The notes beneath the pieces are model-generated. The model was not told the origin of the DNA, did not search any database, and was given only the letters and a program-made list of their open reading frames with translations. Shown here one piece after another: positions 55,715-64,000 of a stretch of 64,000 nucleotides of DNA. Origin of the DNA: Cryobacterium sp. PH31-AA6 (GTDB taxonomy: Bacteria; Actinomycetota; Actinomycetes; Actinomycetales; Microbacteriaceae). How positions within the stretch are numbered: position 1 is the stretch's first letter; every line of letters begins with the position of its first letter. The stretch is from the NCBI RefSeq assembly GCF_030063195.1, contig NZ_JASISS010000007.1, positions 1 through 64,000 of the forward strand, written 5' to 3'. A program made the translations under genes and the position numbers.

Positions 55715-56811
55715 TTGCACTGCTGAGCGCCGGAGCCATGTCGCTCGTCTTCACCCTGGCCTTCACCCCGTTGTTCATCCGGCTGTTCAAGAAGCTCGGC
55801 TGGGGACAGTTCATCCGCGACGACGGTCCGCAGAGCCACCACGCCAAGCGCGGCACCGCCACGATGGGCGGCATCATCATCATCGTCGGCACGCTGGTCA
55901 GCTACTTCCTGGCCATGTTCATCGACCAACGGAGGATTCCGGCCTCCGCGCTGCTCGTCTTGTTCATGATGGTGGGCCTCGGTCTGGTCGGTTTCCTCGA
56001 CGACTTCCTCAAGACACGGAACCAGCGCAGCCTCGGCCTCGGCGGCTGGGCCAAGATCGCCGGCCAGGTCATCGTTGCCGGCACGTTCGCCTACCTCTCC
56101 CTCCAGTTCCCGAACCGGCACGGTCTGACCCCCGCCTCGACCCGGATCTCGTTCATCAGGGACCTGCCGATCGATTTCATGCAGCTGGGCACCGTGGTCG
56201 GGATCACCGTCTTCATCATCTGGATCTGCCTGATCGTCGCGGCGACCTCGAACGGCGTGAACGTGACGGACGGCCTCGACGGGCTCGCCACCGGTTCCTC
56301 AATCCTCGCGATCGGCTCCTTCATCGTGATCGGATTCTGGCAGTCAAACCAGGCCAGGTTCGGCGGGGCAGAGCTCGCCGATGTCTACCGCTCGTATGAC
56401 ACCAGGGACCCGCTCGACCTGGCGATTGTTTCTGCTGCCATCGTCGGCGGGTTGATCGGCTTCCTGTGGTGGAACACCTCGCCGGCGAAGATCTTCCTCG
56501 GCGACACCGGTTCGCTCGCGATCGGCGGCGCCCTTGCCGCCCTCGCGATCCTCAGCCGCACGGAACTCCTGCTCGTGCTCCTCGGCGGCATCTTCGTGAT
56601 CGAAACCGGCTCCGTCATCGTGCAGCGCGCCTACTTCAAGGTCACCCGCGGCAAGCGCATCTTCCTGATGAGCCCCATCCACCACCACTTCGAGCTCAAG
56701 GGCTGGGCCGAGGTCACCGTGGTCGTGCGGTTCTGGATCATCGGTGGTCTGCTCGTGGCGGCCGGCGTCGGCACGTTCTACCTCGAATGGCTGTCGGCGG
56801 TGCCCAATTGA
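55711..56811 (+). CDS. mraY: Phospho-MurNAc-pentapeptide transferase MraY
   Basis: A 366-residue, ten-helix membrane enzyme making lipid I. Conserved cytoplasmic motifs are [14 protein letters not shown]-like ([13 protein letters not shown]), [22 protein letters not shown] and the HHH motif in [16 protein letters not shown] 55711 overlaps the murF stop (GTGA); a longer frame from 55561 lies within murF. The stop overlaps the murD start. Confidence 0.96.
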   Translation: MIALLSAGAMSLVFTLAFTPLFIRLFKKLGWGQFIRDDGPQSHHAKRGTATMGGIIIIVGTLVSYFLAMFIDQRRIPASALLVLFMMVGLGLVGFLDDFLKTRNQRSLGLGGWAKIAGQVIVAGTFAYLSLQFPNRHGLTPASTRISFIRDLPIDFMQLGTVVGITVFIIWICLIVAATSNGVNVTDGLDGLATGSSILAIGSFIVIGFWQSNQARFGGAELADVYRSYDTRDPLDLAIVSAAIVGGLIGFLWWNTSPAKIFLGDTGSLAIGGALAALAILSRTELLLVLLGGIFVIETGSVIVQRAYFKVTRGKRIFLMSPIHHHFELKGWAEVTVVVRFWIIGGLLVAAGVGTFYLEWLSAVPN

Positions 56812-58328
56812 GCCGTCTTGACGAACTGACCAGCTGGCACGCCGACTGGCAAGGCCTGCGCGTTGCGGTCCTCGGACTCGGCGTCACCGGATTCGCCGCC
56901 GCGGACACCCTGGCCGAATTGGGCGCCGACGTGCTCGTCGTGGCCGGCTCCGCACCAGAAGACCGCGCCCGGCTGCTCGGCGTCATCGGGGCGCGTCTGG
57001 TGCAGGCCGACCTGGCCGCCGACCCCGTGGCGATCGGCGACCTGGTCGAGCACCGACCGGAACTGCTGATCGTGTCGCCCGGCTTCCACCCCGACCATCC
57101 ACTCCTGCTCTGGGCGGCACGAAACGAGATCCCGGTCTGGGGCGACATCGAACTCGCCTGGCGGCTGCGCGACAAGGTCGGTACCCCGGCCGAGTGGATC
57201 CTCGTCACCGGCACCAACGGCAAAACGACGACCGTGCAGCTGACCGCGACCATGCTCGCCGCCGCCGGCCTCCGGGTTGCCCCATGCGGCAACATCGGCG
57301 TGCCCGTGCTCGACGCCGTACGCGACCCGCAGGGCTGGGACGTGCTCGTCGTCGAACTGTCCAGCTACCAGCTGCACCACCTTCCGCGGACCGGCCCCGG
57401 AGCCCTCGTGCCCTGGGCGAGCGTCTGCCTCAACATCGCCGACGACCACCTCGACTGGCACGGGTCGGCGGAGGCCTACCGCGACGCCAAGGCCACCGTC
57501 TACGCGAACACGCGGGTGGCCTGCGTCTACAACAAGGCCGACGCAGCCACGATGCGGATGGTCGAGGAAGCCGAGGTGCAGGACGGCGCCCGGGCGATCG
57601 GATTCGGCCTGGGCGTGCCCGGCCCGAGCGACTTCGGCATCGTCGACGGCATTCTCTGCGACCGGGCCTTCCACGAGGACCGTTTCGAGACGGCGGTTGA
57701 AATCAGCACGGTTGCCGAGCTCAGGGCACACGGACTCGGCGCCCACCACCTCATCGCCGACATCCTCGCCGCCGCCGCGCTCGCTCGATCCTTCGGCGTG
57801 CTGCCCGCGGTCATCCACGACGCCCTCGAGGGCTTCCGTCTCGACGCGCACCGGATCGAGATCGTCGCCGAGGCCGCCGGAATCCGCTGGATCGACGATT
57901 CGAAGGCCACCAACCCGCACGCCGCCGACGCTTCCCTCGCGGCGTTCGAATCGGTGGTCTGGCTGGTCGGCGGTCTGCTCAAGGGTGTCGACATCGACCA
58001 GCTGGTCGCCGGCCACGTCGCCCACCTCCGCGGCGCCATCATCATCGGCACCGACCGGGAGGCACTGCGGGAGGCATTCCGGCGACACGCGCCCCGGCTG
58101 CGCGTCTTCGAGATCACGACACAGGACACTGGTCAGGTGATGCCGGACGCCGTGCGACTGGCCGCCGAGGTGGCCGAACTCGGCGACGTCGTGCTACTCG
58201 CCCCGGCGGCGGCATCGATGGACCAGTTCACCGACTACGCCCAGCGCGGCCGGTTGTTCGCAGAAGCCGTACGGGACTATTTGGGAGGTGAGGCGGGTGA
58301 CGAATCCGCCTCGGCTCCGCGGGCCTAG
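56808..58328 (+). CDS. murD: UDP-MurNAc-L-Ala:D-Glu ligase MurD
   Basis: A 506-residue Mur ligase adding D-Glu. The Rossmann-like UDP domain is [14 protein letters not shown], the ATP loop TGTNGKTTT, then ELSSYQLHH and [10 protein letters not shown]. The only sensible start is TTG 56808, which overlaps the mraY stop (TTGA). The downstream end overlaps ftsW by about 32 bases, so the disordered MurD tail ([14 protein letters not shown]) and the FtsW start are read from the same DNA in two frames. Confidence 0.94.
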   Translation: MSRLDELTSWHADWQGLRVAVLGLGVTGFAAADTLAELGADVLVVAGSAPEDRARLLGVIGARLVQADLAADPVAIGDLVEHRPELLIVSPGFHPDHPLLLWAARNEIPVWGDIELAWRLRDKVGTPAEWILVTGTNGKTTTVQLTATMLAAAGLRVAPCGNIGVPVLDAVRDPQGWDVLVVELSSYQLHHLPRTGPGALVPWASVCLNIADDHLDWHGSAEAYRDAKATVYANTRVACVYNKADAATMRMVEEAEVQDGARAIGFGLGVPGPSDFGIVDGILCDRAFHEDRFETAVEISTVAELRAHGLGAHHLIADILAAAALARSFGVLPAVIHDALEGFRLDAHRIEIVAEAAGIRWIDDSKATNPHAADASLAAFESVVWLVGGLLKGVDIDQLVAGHVAHLRGAIIIGTDREALREAFRRHAPRLRVFEITTQDTGQVMPDAVRLAAEVAELGDVVLLAPAAASMDQFTDYAQRGRLFAEAVRDYLGGEAGDESASAPRA

Positions 58329-59598
58329 GCCGGTCGCACCCTCGGCGGCCGAACCCGGCCAGGGTTCAGAAGGCCAGGGTTCAGAAGGCCAGGGTTCAGA
58401 AGGCCAGGGTTCAGAAGGCCAGGGTTCATCGGCCCGGATCCACCTCGGCCGGGTCTTCAAGGCCGAGTCGCCGAGCTACTTCCTGCTGTTGGGCACGACG
58501 CTGTTCCTGGTCGTCTTCGGGCTCGTCATGGTGCTCTCGTCCTCGTCGGTCGACTCCTACCTCGAGAACACCGGCTTCTTCGGCACCGTGCTGCGCCAGG
58601 GCGGGTTCGCCCTGATCGGGGTGCCCCTGCTGCTCGTCGTCAGTCGGCTGCCGCTGAAATTCTGGCAGCGGGTCGCCTGGCCGATGCTCGTGATCTCCGG
58701 CCTGATGCAGTGCCTGGTCGTCTTCACGCCGCTGGGCATCACCGTGGCCGGGAACACGAACTGGCTGTCCCTCGGCGGAATCCAGTTCCAGCCGTCCGAG
58801 GCGATCAAGCTGGCGCTCGTGGTCTGGCTGGGCATGATCCTGTCCCAGAAGAAGGACCGGCTCGACGACTGGCGGCACGTGTACATCCCGGTGTTCGGGG
58901 TCGGCGGCGGTGCCGTGCTCCTGGTGATGATCGGCGGTGACCTCGGCACCGTGATGATCATGGCTGGGATCCTCTTCGGCGCCCTCTTCTACGCCGGGGT
59001 GCGCCTGCGGATGCTGGCCCTCCCGCTCGGAGTGGGTGCGCTCCTGGCCGTGCTCGTCGCGATCTCGAGCTCGAACCGGATGACCCGGATCATGAGCTTC
59101 CTCGGCACCGGTTGCGACGCCGCGGACGGCACTATTTCGGCGGCCTGCTGGCAGCCGCTGCACGGCACCTGGGCCCTGGCCAACGGCGGGATCTTCGGCG
59201 TCGGCCTCGGCAACTCCAAGGCGAAATGGTCCTGGCTGCCCGCAGCCGACAACGACTACATCTTCGCGATCATCGGCGAGGAGCTCGGCCTGATCGGGGC
59301 CATCGTCGTCCTGTGCATGTTCATCCTGCTGGCCTTCGCGTTCATCCGGATCATGCACACCAGCCAGACCCTGCAGGCCAGGGTCTCCACGGCGGCCGTC
59401 ATGGTCTGGGTGATCGGCCAGGCGATGGTGAACATCGGCGTCGTGCTCGGCGTCTTCCCGGTCCTGGGCGTCCCGCTACCCCTCGTCTCAGCCGGCGGCA
59501 CGGCGTTACTGTCGACCCTCGTCGCGATCGGGATCGTGCTCTCGTTCGCCCGCGGTGAACACGAGCATGCCGCAGCCCACATCGAAGAGAACGAGTGA
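58297..59598 (+). CDS. ftsW: Lipid II polymerase FtsW with repeat-containing N-terminus
   Basis: A 433-residue SEDS-family glycosyltransferase of the divisome. About 45 disordered residues, including five QGS(EG) repeats, precede ten membrane helices. Family motifs are NTNWLSLGGIQFQPSE, GGDLGTVMI, GIFGVGLGNSKAKW and IGEELGLIGA. GTG 58297 has GGAGG about 8 bases upstream; GTG 58288 is directly against that site and less likely. The N-terminal repeat is not part of the SEDS fold. Confidence 0.94.
   Translation: MTNPPRLRGPRPVAPSAAEPGQGSEGQGSEGQGSEGQGSEGQGSSARIHLGRVFKAESPSYFLLLGTTLFLVVFGLVMVLSSSSVDSYLENTGFFGTVLRQGGFALIGVPLLLVVSRLPLKFWQRVAWPMLVISGLMQCLVVFTPLGITVAGNTNWLSLGGIQFQPSEAIKLALVVWLGMILSQKKDRLDDWRHVYIPVFGVGGGAVLLVMIGGDLGTVMIMAGILFGALFYAGVRLRMLALPLGVGALLAVLVAISSSNRMTRIMSFLGTGCDAADGTISAACWQPLHGTWALANGGIFGVGLGNSKAKWSWLPAADNDYIFAIIGEELGLIGAIVVLCMFILLAFAFIRIMHTSQTLQARVSTAAVMVWVIGQAMVNIGVVLGVFPVLGVPLPLVSAGGTALLSTLVAIGIVLSFARGEHEHAAAHIEENE
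58357..58428. repeat. 15-bp tandem repeat, 4.8 copies, in ftsW N-terminus
   Basis: GGCCAGGGTTCAGAA is repeated four times exactly (58357-58416) plus a 12-base partial copy, encoding QGSEG in the cytoplasmic tail of FtsW. The copies are identical, suggesting recent expansion. Confidence 0.95.
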
Positions 59599-59602
59599 TC
59601 CG

Positions 59603-60673
59603 GTGACCACCTATCTGCTCGCCGGCGGCGGTACAGCCGGCCACGTCAATCCGCTGCTCGCGGTCGCGGACACGATCAGGAGTCGGGAGCCCGACGCCGT
59701 CGTGATCGTGCTCGGAACCAGCGAGGGCCTCGAGTCCAGGCTGGTCCCGGCCCGCGGCTACGAGCTCGTGATCGTGCCGCGGCTGCCGTTCCCTCGACGC
59801 CCTAACCGGCAGGCCCTGACCTTTTTCGGCCGCCTGAACCGCGCCGTCGGCACCCTGACCGACCTGATCCGCGCCCGCGAGGTCGACGTGGTCGTCGGGT
59901 TCGGCGGCTACGTCTCCACCCCCGCCTACCTGGCCGCACGCCGGGCCGGCGTGCCGATCGTGATCCACGAGGCCAACTTCAGGGCGGGACTGGCCAACCG
60001 GCTCGGAGCCTGGTTCACCCGCTTCGTCGGCGTGGCCTTCCGCGGCACCCGGATCCGCAACGCCCAGGTCGTCGGCATGCCGCTGCGCCCGGAGATCGAG
60101 AACCTCGACCGGGGCGCATCACGCGTGGAGGCGCTGGAGTTCTTCGGCCTTGATGCGGCCAGGCCCACCCTCCTCGTCACCGGCGGTTCGCTCGGCGCCC
60201 GGCGGTTGAACAACACGGTCGTCCAGACGGCACCCGCGCTGATCGAGGCAGGCTGGCAGCTGCTTCACATCACGGGGGAGAAGTCCGAGGTGAGCGACCC
60301 GGGACTGGAGCACTACCGGATGATCGCCTACTGCGACCGGATGGACCTCGCCCTGTCGGCGGCGGACTTCGCGATCTCGCGGGCCGGGGCGGGCACGGTC
60401 TGCGAGCTCAGCGCCCTGGGGGTCCCCGCGGTCTACGTCCCCTACCCGGTCGGCAACGGGGAGCAGCGTTTCAACGCGGCCGACGTCGTCAAGGCCGGGG
60501 GAGGGATCCTCGTCGACGACGCGGATTTCGTCCCCGAGTGGGTGCGGGGAGAGCTGCTGACCGTCCTGACGGACCGCGCGCGAGTCGCGCGGATGGGCGT
60601 CGCCGCGGCATCCGTCGGCGGCAGGGACGGATCGGCCAGGATGGTCGACTTCATCCACTCCGCCCTCCACTGA
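59603..60673 (+). CDS. murG: Lipid II synthase MurG
   Basis: A 356-residue GT28 glycosyltransferase adding GlcNAc to lipid I. The N-terminal loop is GGGTAGHVNP (8-17), then GFGGYVSTPAYLAA and HEANFRAGLANR. The UDP-GlcNAc domain has GGSLGARRLN and SRAGAGTVCEL. GTG 59603 follows the ftsW stop by 4 bases; the frame to 59555 lies inside ftsW. Confidence 0.96.
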   Translation: MTTYLLAGGGTAGHVNPLLAVADTIRSREPDAVVIVLGTSEGLESRLVPARGYELVIVPRLPFPRRPNRQALTFFGRLNRAVGTLTDLIRAREVDVVVGFGGYVSTPAYLAARRAGVPIVIHEANFRAGLANRLGAWFTRFVGVAFRGTRIRNAQVVGMPLRPEIENLDRGASRVEALEFFGLDAARPTLLVTGGSLGARRLNNTVVQTAPALIEAGWQLLHITGEKSEVSDPGLEHYRMIAYCDRMDLALSAADFAISRAGAGTVCELSALGVPAVYVPYPVGNGEQRFNAADVVKAGGGILVDDADFVPEWVRGELLTVLTDRARVARMGVAAASVGGRDGSARMVDFIHSALH

Positions 60674-60765
60674 ACCGCAGTCAATCCGGCATTCGGCGGC
60701 GGTGGCGCGTAACGTAGTTCCCGCACACCGAGCATTTGTCTCCAACCGAGAAGAGCGCAGCAATC

Positions 60766-62163
60766 GTGATCAAGCCCGACCTGAACCTCACCATTCCCCA
60801 GGACCTCGGCACGGTGCACTTCGTGGGCATCGGCGGGTCGGGGATGAGCGGGATCGCACGCCTGTTCATCGACGCGGGCCACACCGTGACCGGGTCGGAT
60901 GTCCGCGAGTCGGCCAACGTCCTCGCCCTGCGTGCCCTGGGCGCGCGCATCGCTATCGGCCATGCCGCCGAGAACGTCGGTGCAGCGGACAGTCTGGTGG
61001 TCACCGGGGCGCTCTGGCAGGACAACCCCGAGTACGTGCTGGCCAGGGAACGCGGGCTCCCGGTGCTGCACCGGTCGCAGGCCCTCGCCTGGCTGGTCCA
61101 GAAGCACCGCCTGGTCGCCGTCGCCGGCGCGCACGGCAAGACCACCTCCACCGGCATGATCGTGACCGGGCTGCTCGGCATCGGCCGGCACCCCAGCTTC
61201 GTCAACGGCGGAGTGATCGAATCGCTCGGCGTGTCGGCGGCCAGCGGCACCGACGACCTCTTCGTCGTCGAGGCGGACGAATCGGACGGGTCATTCCTGC
61301 TCTACAACACGGGCGTCGCCCTCGTCACCAACGTCGACCCTGATCACCTCGACCACTACGGTTCCCTCGAGGCGTTCGAGGCCGCCTTCGTGGAATTCGC
61401 CCAGAATGCGACGGACTTCGTCGTCATCTCCTCGGACGATGACGGGGCCGTCAGCGTCACCGGCAAGCTCGAGGGCAAGCGGATCATCACCTTCGGCGAG
61501 GCCGCGGATGCCGACGTCCGGGTGCACTCCATGGTCACCGACGGTCCGGTGAGTTTCGGCGTGGCCTGGGACGGGTTGGACTACTTCACCGCGCTCCGGA
61601 TCCCCGGACGCCACAATGCCGTCAACGCGGCAGGCGCCTTCGCGGTGCTCGTCGGCCTGGGCTTCGAGCCGGCGGCCTCCCTCGCGGCAATCTCCGAGTT
61701 CGGCGGCACCGAACGCCGCTTCGAACTGCACGGCACCGTCAACGGAGTCAGCGTCTACGACGACTACGCGCACCACCCCACCGAGGTGGCGGCGGCACTC
61801 GCCGCCGCACGCACCGTGGTCGGTGAGGGACGCATCATCGCCGTGCACCAGCCGCACCTGTACAGCCGCACCCGCCTGTTCGCCCGCGAATTCGCCGACA
61901 CCCTCGAGAAGTTCGCCGACCAGACCGTCGTGCTCGGCGTCTACGGGGCGCGTGAAGACCCCGAGCCGGGAGTCACCGGCGCGCTCGTCTCCGAGAAATT
62001 CCAGGATCCCTCCCACGTGGCCTACGTACCGGACTGGCAGGAAGCGGCCGACTACGTGGCCTCGATCGCACGAGACGGCGACTTCGTCGTCACCCTCGGC
62101 TGCGGTGACGTGTACCGCATCGTTCCCCAGCTGCTCGGCTCGCTCGAAGCGGCCCGCGGATGA
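60766..62163 (+). CDS. murC: UDP-MurNAc:L-Ala ligase MurC
   Basis: A 465-residue Mur ligase adding L-Ala. The N-terminal motif is [11 protein letters not shown] (21-31), the ATP loop [10 protein letters not shown], then [10 protein letters not shown] and [14 protein letters not shown] 60766 gives the family start; a TTG 30 bases upstream is possible. A 92-base gap after murG is available for an internal promoter, but none is clear. Confidence 0.96.
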   Translation: MIKPDLNLTIPQDLGTVHFVGIGGSGMSGIARLFIDAGHTVTGSDVRESANVLALRALGARIAIGHAAENVGAADSLVVTGALWQDNPEYVLARERGLPVLHRSQALAWLVQKHRLVAVAGAHGKTTSTGMIVTGLLGIGRHPSFVNGGVIESLGVSAASGTDDLFVVEADESDGSFLLYNTGVALVTNVDPDHLDHYGSLEAFEAAFVEFAQNATDFVVISSDDDGAVSVTGKLEGKRIITFGEAADADVRVHSMVTDGPVSFGVAWDGLDYFTALRIPGRHNAVNAAGAFAVLVGLGFEPAASLAAISEFGGTERRFELHGTVNGVSVYDDYAHHPTEVAAALAAARTVVGEGRIIAVHQPHLYSRTRLFAREFADTLEKFADQTVVLGVYGAREDPEPGVTGALVSEKFQDPSHVAYVPDWQEAADYVASIARDGDFVVTLGCGDVYRIVPQLLGSLEAARG

Positions 62164-62176
62164 CCCGCACGTCGGC

Positions 62177-63238
62177 ATGAGGCGTCCCCAGGGCTTCGAC
62201 CAGCCGACGGCCCCGACACCGGAATCCGCCGGTTCGTCGGCAAAGTCGGCAAAGCCGGCGGGCCGCGGCGGGCGCCGCTCGGCCAGGTCGGCCGCTCCCA
62301 CCCGTGGACCTGACGACACCTCGACTGAGCCGATCGCGCTGCCCACGGCCGTTCAGACGGCCACCACCAGCACCATCGCACCGGTCCGGCCGCTGCGACC
62401 TCCGCGCCAGGCGCCGGCCACCCCCGACACTCCGGCCACCGCCGACACTCCGGCCACGGCGACGCCGCTCACCCCGGCCGGCGCACGTCGGAAGTTCCGC
62501 GCCGCCCGCCGCGCCCGCAAGCTTTACGAGCGCGAGGAGGTGCGCCGGTTCACCTGGCGGTCACGCCGTCGGCGCAACATCTGGTTCGCCTCCCTCGGAG
62601 TGGCGGCGACCCTGGCCGCGTTCGTCCTGGTCGGCGTGTATTCGCCCCTGATGGCGTTGAAGACCATCGAGGTCGTCGGCGCCAGCCGTGTTCCGGCCGA
62701 TCAGATCCAGGCCGCGCTCGGCGAACAATTGGGCACTCCGCTTCCGCTCGTCGATTTCTCCCTGGTCAAAACTGAACTCTCGCAGTTCACCCTGATTCGC
62801 AGCTACGTCACCGAGAGCCGACCCCCGGGAACCCTGGTGGTGCGGATCATCGAACGTGAGCCGATCGGCGCCGTCGTCACCCCGGCCGGCTTCGACCTGG
62901 TCGACGCGGCCGGCGTCGTCATCCAGAGTGGAGCCGAACGCCCGGCGGGGTACGCCACGATCCAGGCGCGGGCCGGAGCCGGGAGCCCGGGCTTCCGGGC
63001 CGCCGCGGCCGTCGTCACCGCGCTGCCGGAGGGCATCCGCAGTCAGCTGGACACCGTGACCGCGGCCACGGTGGACGACGTCACCCTCACCCTGGTCGGG
63101 GGCGCGCGCGTCGTCTGGGGCAGCGCAGAGAAATCGGATTACAAGGCCGTGGTGCTGGCGGCGCTGGTCGTCAGCCACCCGGTCGGCAGCGTCGGCGAAT
63201 ACGACGTGTCCTCGCCGGACAGCGCCGTTCTGCGCTGA
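62177..63238 (+). CDS. ftsQ: Division protein FtsQ
   Basis: A 353-residue bitopic divisome protein. A disordered basic cytoplasmic N-terminus of about 135 residues (TPATPDT/ATADTPAT-type repeats) precedes one helix (IWFASLGVAATLAAFVLVGVY). A POTRA domain (LMALKTIEVVGASRVPADQI) and the beta domain follow. The long cytoplasmic part is typical of actinobacteria, though repeat-rich here. ATG 62177 is the first start after murC. Confidence 0.93.
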   Translation: MRRPQGFDQPTAPTPESAGSSAKSAKPAGRGGRRSARSAAPTRGPDDTSTEPIALPTAVQTATTSTIAPVRPLRPPRQAPATPDTPATADTPATATPLTPAGARRKFRAARRARKLYEREEVRRFTWRSRRRRNIWFASLGVAATLAAFVLVGVYSPLMALKTIEVVGASRVPADQIQAALGEQLGTPLPLVDFSLVKTELSQFTLIRSYVTESRPPGTLVVRIIEREPIGAVVTPAGFDLVDAAGVVIQSGAERPAGYATIQARAGAGSPGFRAAAAVVTALPEGIRSQLDTVTAATVDDVTLTLVGGARVVWGSAEKSDYKAVVLAALVVSHPVGSVGEYDVSSPDSAVLR

Positions 63239-63321
63239 CTTTTCGCGACACGCGGGCGCGCCTCCCCGAACGGCGGGAACTGGCGCATAACTTCGAAATC
63301 AGGAATTGCATACTCAGCATA

Positions 63322-63350
63322 ACTTTAAACTTCGAGTAAAGGTTTAGAGT
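63322..63350. promoter_or_regulatory. Long palindrome upstream of ftsZ (candidate FtsR site)
   Basis: The arms ACTTTAAAC (63322-63330) and GTTTAGAGT (63342-63350) are inverted repeats with one mismatch around an 11-base spacer, 17 bases before the ftsZ start. GCATAACTT is also repeated nearby (63286 and 63318). The dyad shape suits a MerR-type activator such as FtsR, encoded at 29994. Confidence 0.55.
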
Positions 63351-63367
63351 TCCACCGGAGGCCGGAC

Positions 63368-64000
63368 GTGTCAACAACAAATCAGAATTACCTCGCAGTC
63401 ATCAAGGTTGTTGGAATCGGTGGCGGCGGTGTCAACGCCGTCAACCGCATGATCGAGCTTGGCCTCCGTGGGGTCGAGTTCATCGCCATTAATACGGACG
63501 CCCAGGCACTGCTGATGAGCGACGCCGACGTCAAGCTCGACGTCGGTCGCGACCTCACCCGCGGGCTCGGCGCCGGAGCGGACCCCGAGGTCGGCCGCCG
63601 TGCCGCCGAGGATCACGCCGAGGAGATCGAAGAGGCCCTGGCCGGCGCGGACATGGTCTTCGTCACTGCGGGCGAGGGCGGTGGAACCGGAACCGGCGGC
63701 GCCCCCGTCGTGGCCCGGATCGCCAAGTCGATCGGCGCGCTCACCATCGGTGTCGTCACCAAGCCCTTCGGTTTCGAGGGCAAGCGTCGCCAGGCCCAGG
63801 CCGAGGCCGGCGTGGCGTCGCTCAAGAACGAGGTCGACACCCTCATCGTCGTCCCGAACGATCGTCTGCTGGAAATCAGCGACCGCGGGATCAGCATGCT
63901 CGAGGCGTTCGCGACCGCTGACCAGGTTCTCCTCGCCGGCGTTCAGGGCATCACCGACCTGATCACCACTCCCGGCCTGATCAACCTCGACTTCGCCGAC
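63368..64000 (+). CDS. ftsZ: Cell division GTPase FtsZ (partial, cut by window edge)
   Basis: The first 211 codons of the tubulin-like division GTPase. [12 protein letters not shown] near the start and the tubulin signature GGGTGTGG at 104-111 are intact. GTG 63368 has GGAGG about 7 bases upstream. The T7 loop, helix H7 end and C-terminal tail lie beyond the window. The 129-base gap after ftsQ implies its own promoter, with a palindrome at 63322-63350. Confidence 0.97.
   Translation, partial: MSTTNQNYLAVIKVVGIGGGGVNAVNRMIELGLRGVEFIAINTDAQALLMSDADVKLDVGRDLTRGLGAGADPEVGRRAAEDHAEEIEEALAGADMVFVTAGEGGGTGTGGAPVVARIAKSIGALTIGVVTKPFGFEGKRRQAQAEAGVASLKNEVDTLIVVPNDRLLEISDRGISMLEAFATADQVLLAGVQGITDLITTPGLINLDFAD

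Overview
The window is high-GC actinobacterial chromosome. Gene order, the C50-carotenoid operon and the B-type-peptidoglycan flavour of the MurE motif point to a Microbacteriaceae member. A Cryobacterium-like genus is plausible, but this is inferred from synteny and protein style, not from a database search. No rRNA, tRNA or CRISPR array was recognised. Only the extreme left edge looks mobile (tail of an IS110-type transposase next to an 18-bp tandem array).

Layout. 1-300: IS remnant and minisatellite. 300-5650 (minus): a sugar locus of LacI-type regulator, lipoprotein binding protein, two permeases and a GH130 enzyme, read from a promoter covered by two tandem LacI-type palindromes. 5775-9741 (plus): secreted beta-propeller, lipase-maturation-factor-like membrane protein and a CrtI-like FAD oxidoreductase. 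9769-15869 (minus): S4 RNA-binding protein and a complete overlapping C50 carotenoid operon idi-crtE-crtB-crtI-crtYe-crtYf-crtEb, with a divergent MarR regulator (CrtR-like) and a palindrome between them. 16524-18822: apt, a secreted nuclease and two unknown proteins.

18872-24339 (plus) is the most unusual block: a DosR/DevR-like palindrome precedes five overlapping or coupled genes. They encode an acetyl-CoA-synthetase-like ligase, 2-oxoacid dehydrogenase E1 alpha and E1 beta, an E2 with one lipoyl domain and two E3-binding domains, and a free acyl carrier protein; no E3 gene is present. 24409-28829: Nudix protein, membrane protein, and the divergent NHEJ pair ligD / ku. 28878-31418: pgsA-like, garA-type FHA protein, ftsR and a second MerR gene. 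31476-37794: ParA-like ATPase, pyruvate carboxylase, MinD-like ATPase with a repeat-rich tail, and peptide deformylase.

37808-48500 follows the Mycobacterium tuberculosis fadD15-to-idsA2 neighbourhood: acyl-CoA synthetase, glucokinase, acyltransferase, class II DAHP synthase, PASTA kinase, LysM protein, Rv2175c-like DNA-binding protein, polyprenyl synthase and a DUF3040 protein. 48605-64000 is the complete division and cell-wall (dcw) cluster mraZ-rsmH-ftsL-ftsI-murE-murF-mraY-murD-ftsW-murG-murC-ftsQ-ftsZ, with triple MraZ boxes upstream and a long palindrome before ftsZ; ftsZ runs off the right edge.

A recurring theme is short in-frame tandem repeats (15 or 18 bp) in disordered parts of otherwise unrelated genes. 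Start sites were chosen by ribosome-binding sites, stop/start overlaps and family length. All functional calls are made by eye from protein motifs and context.
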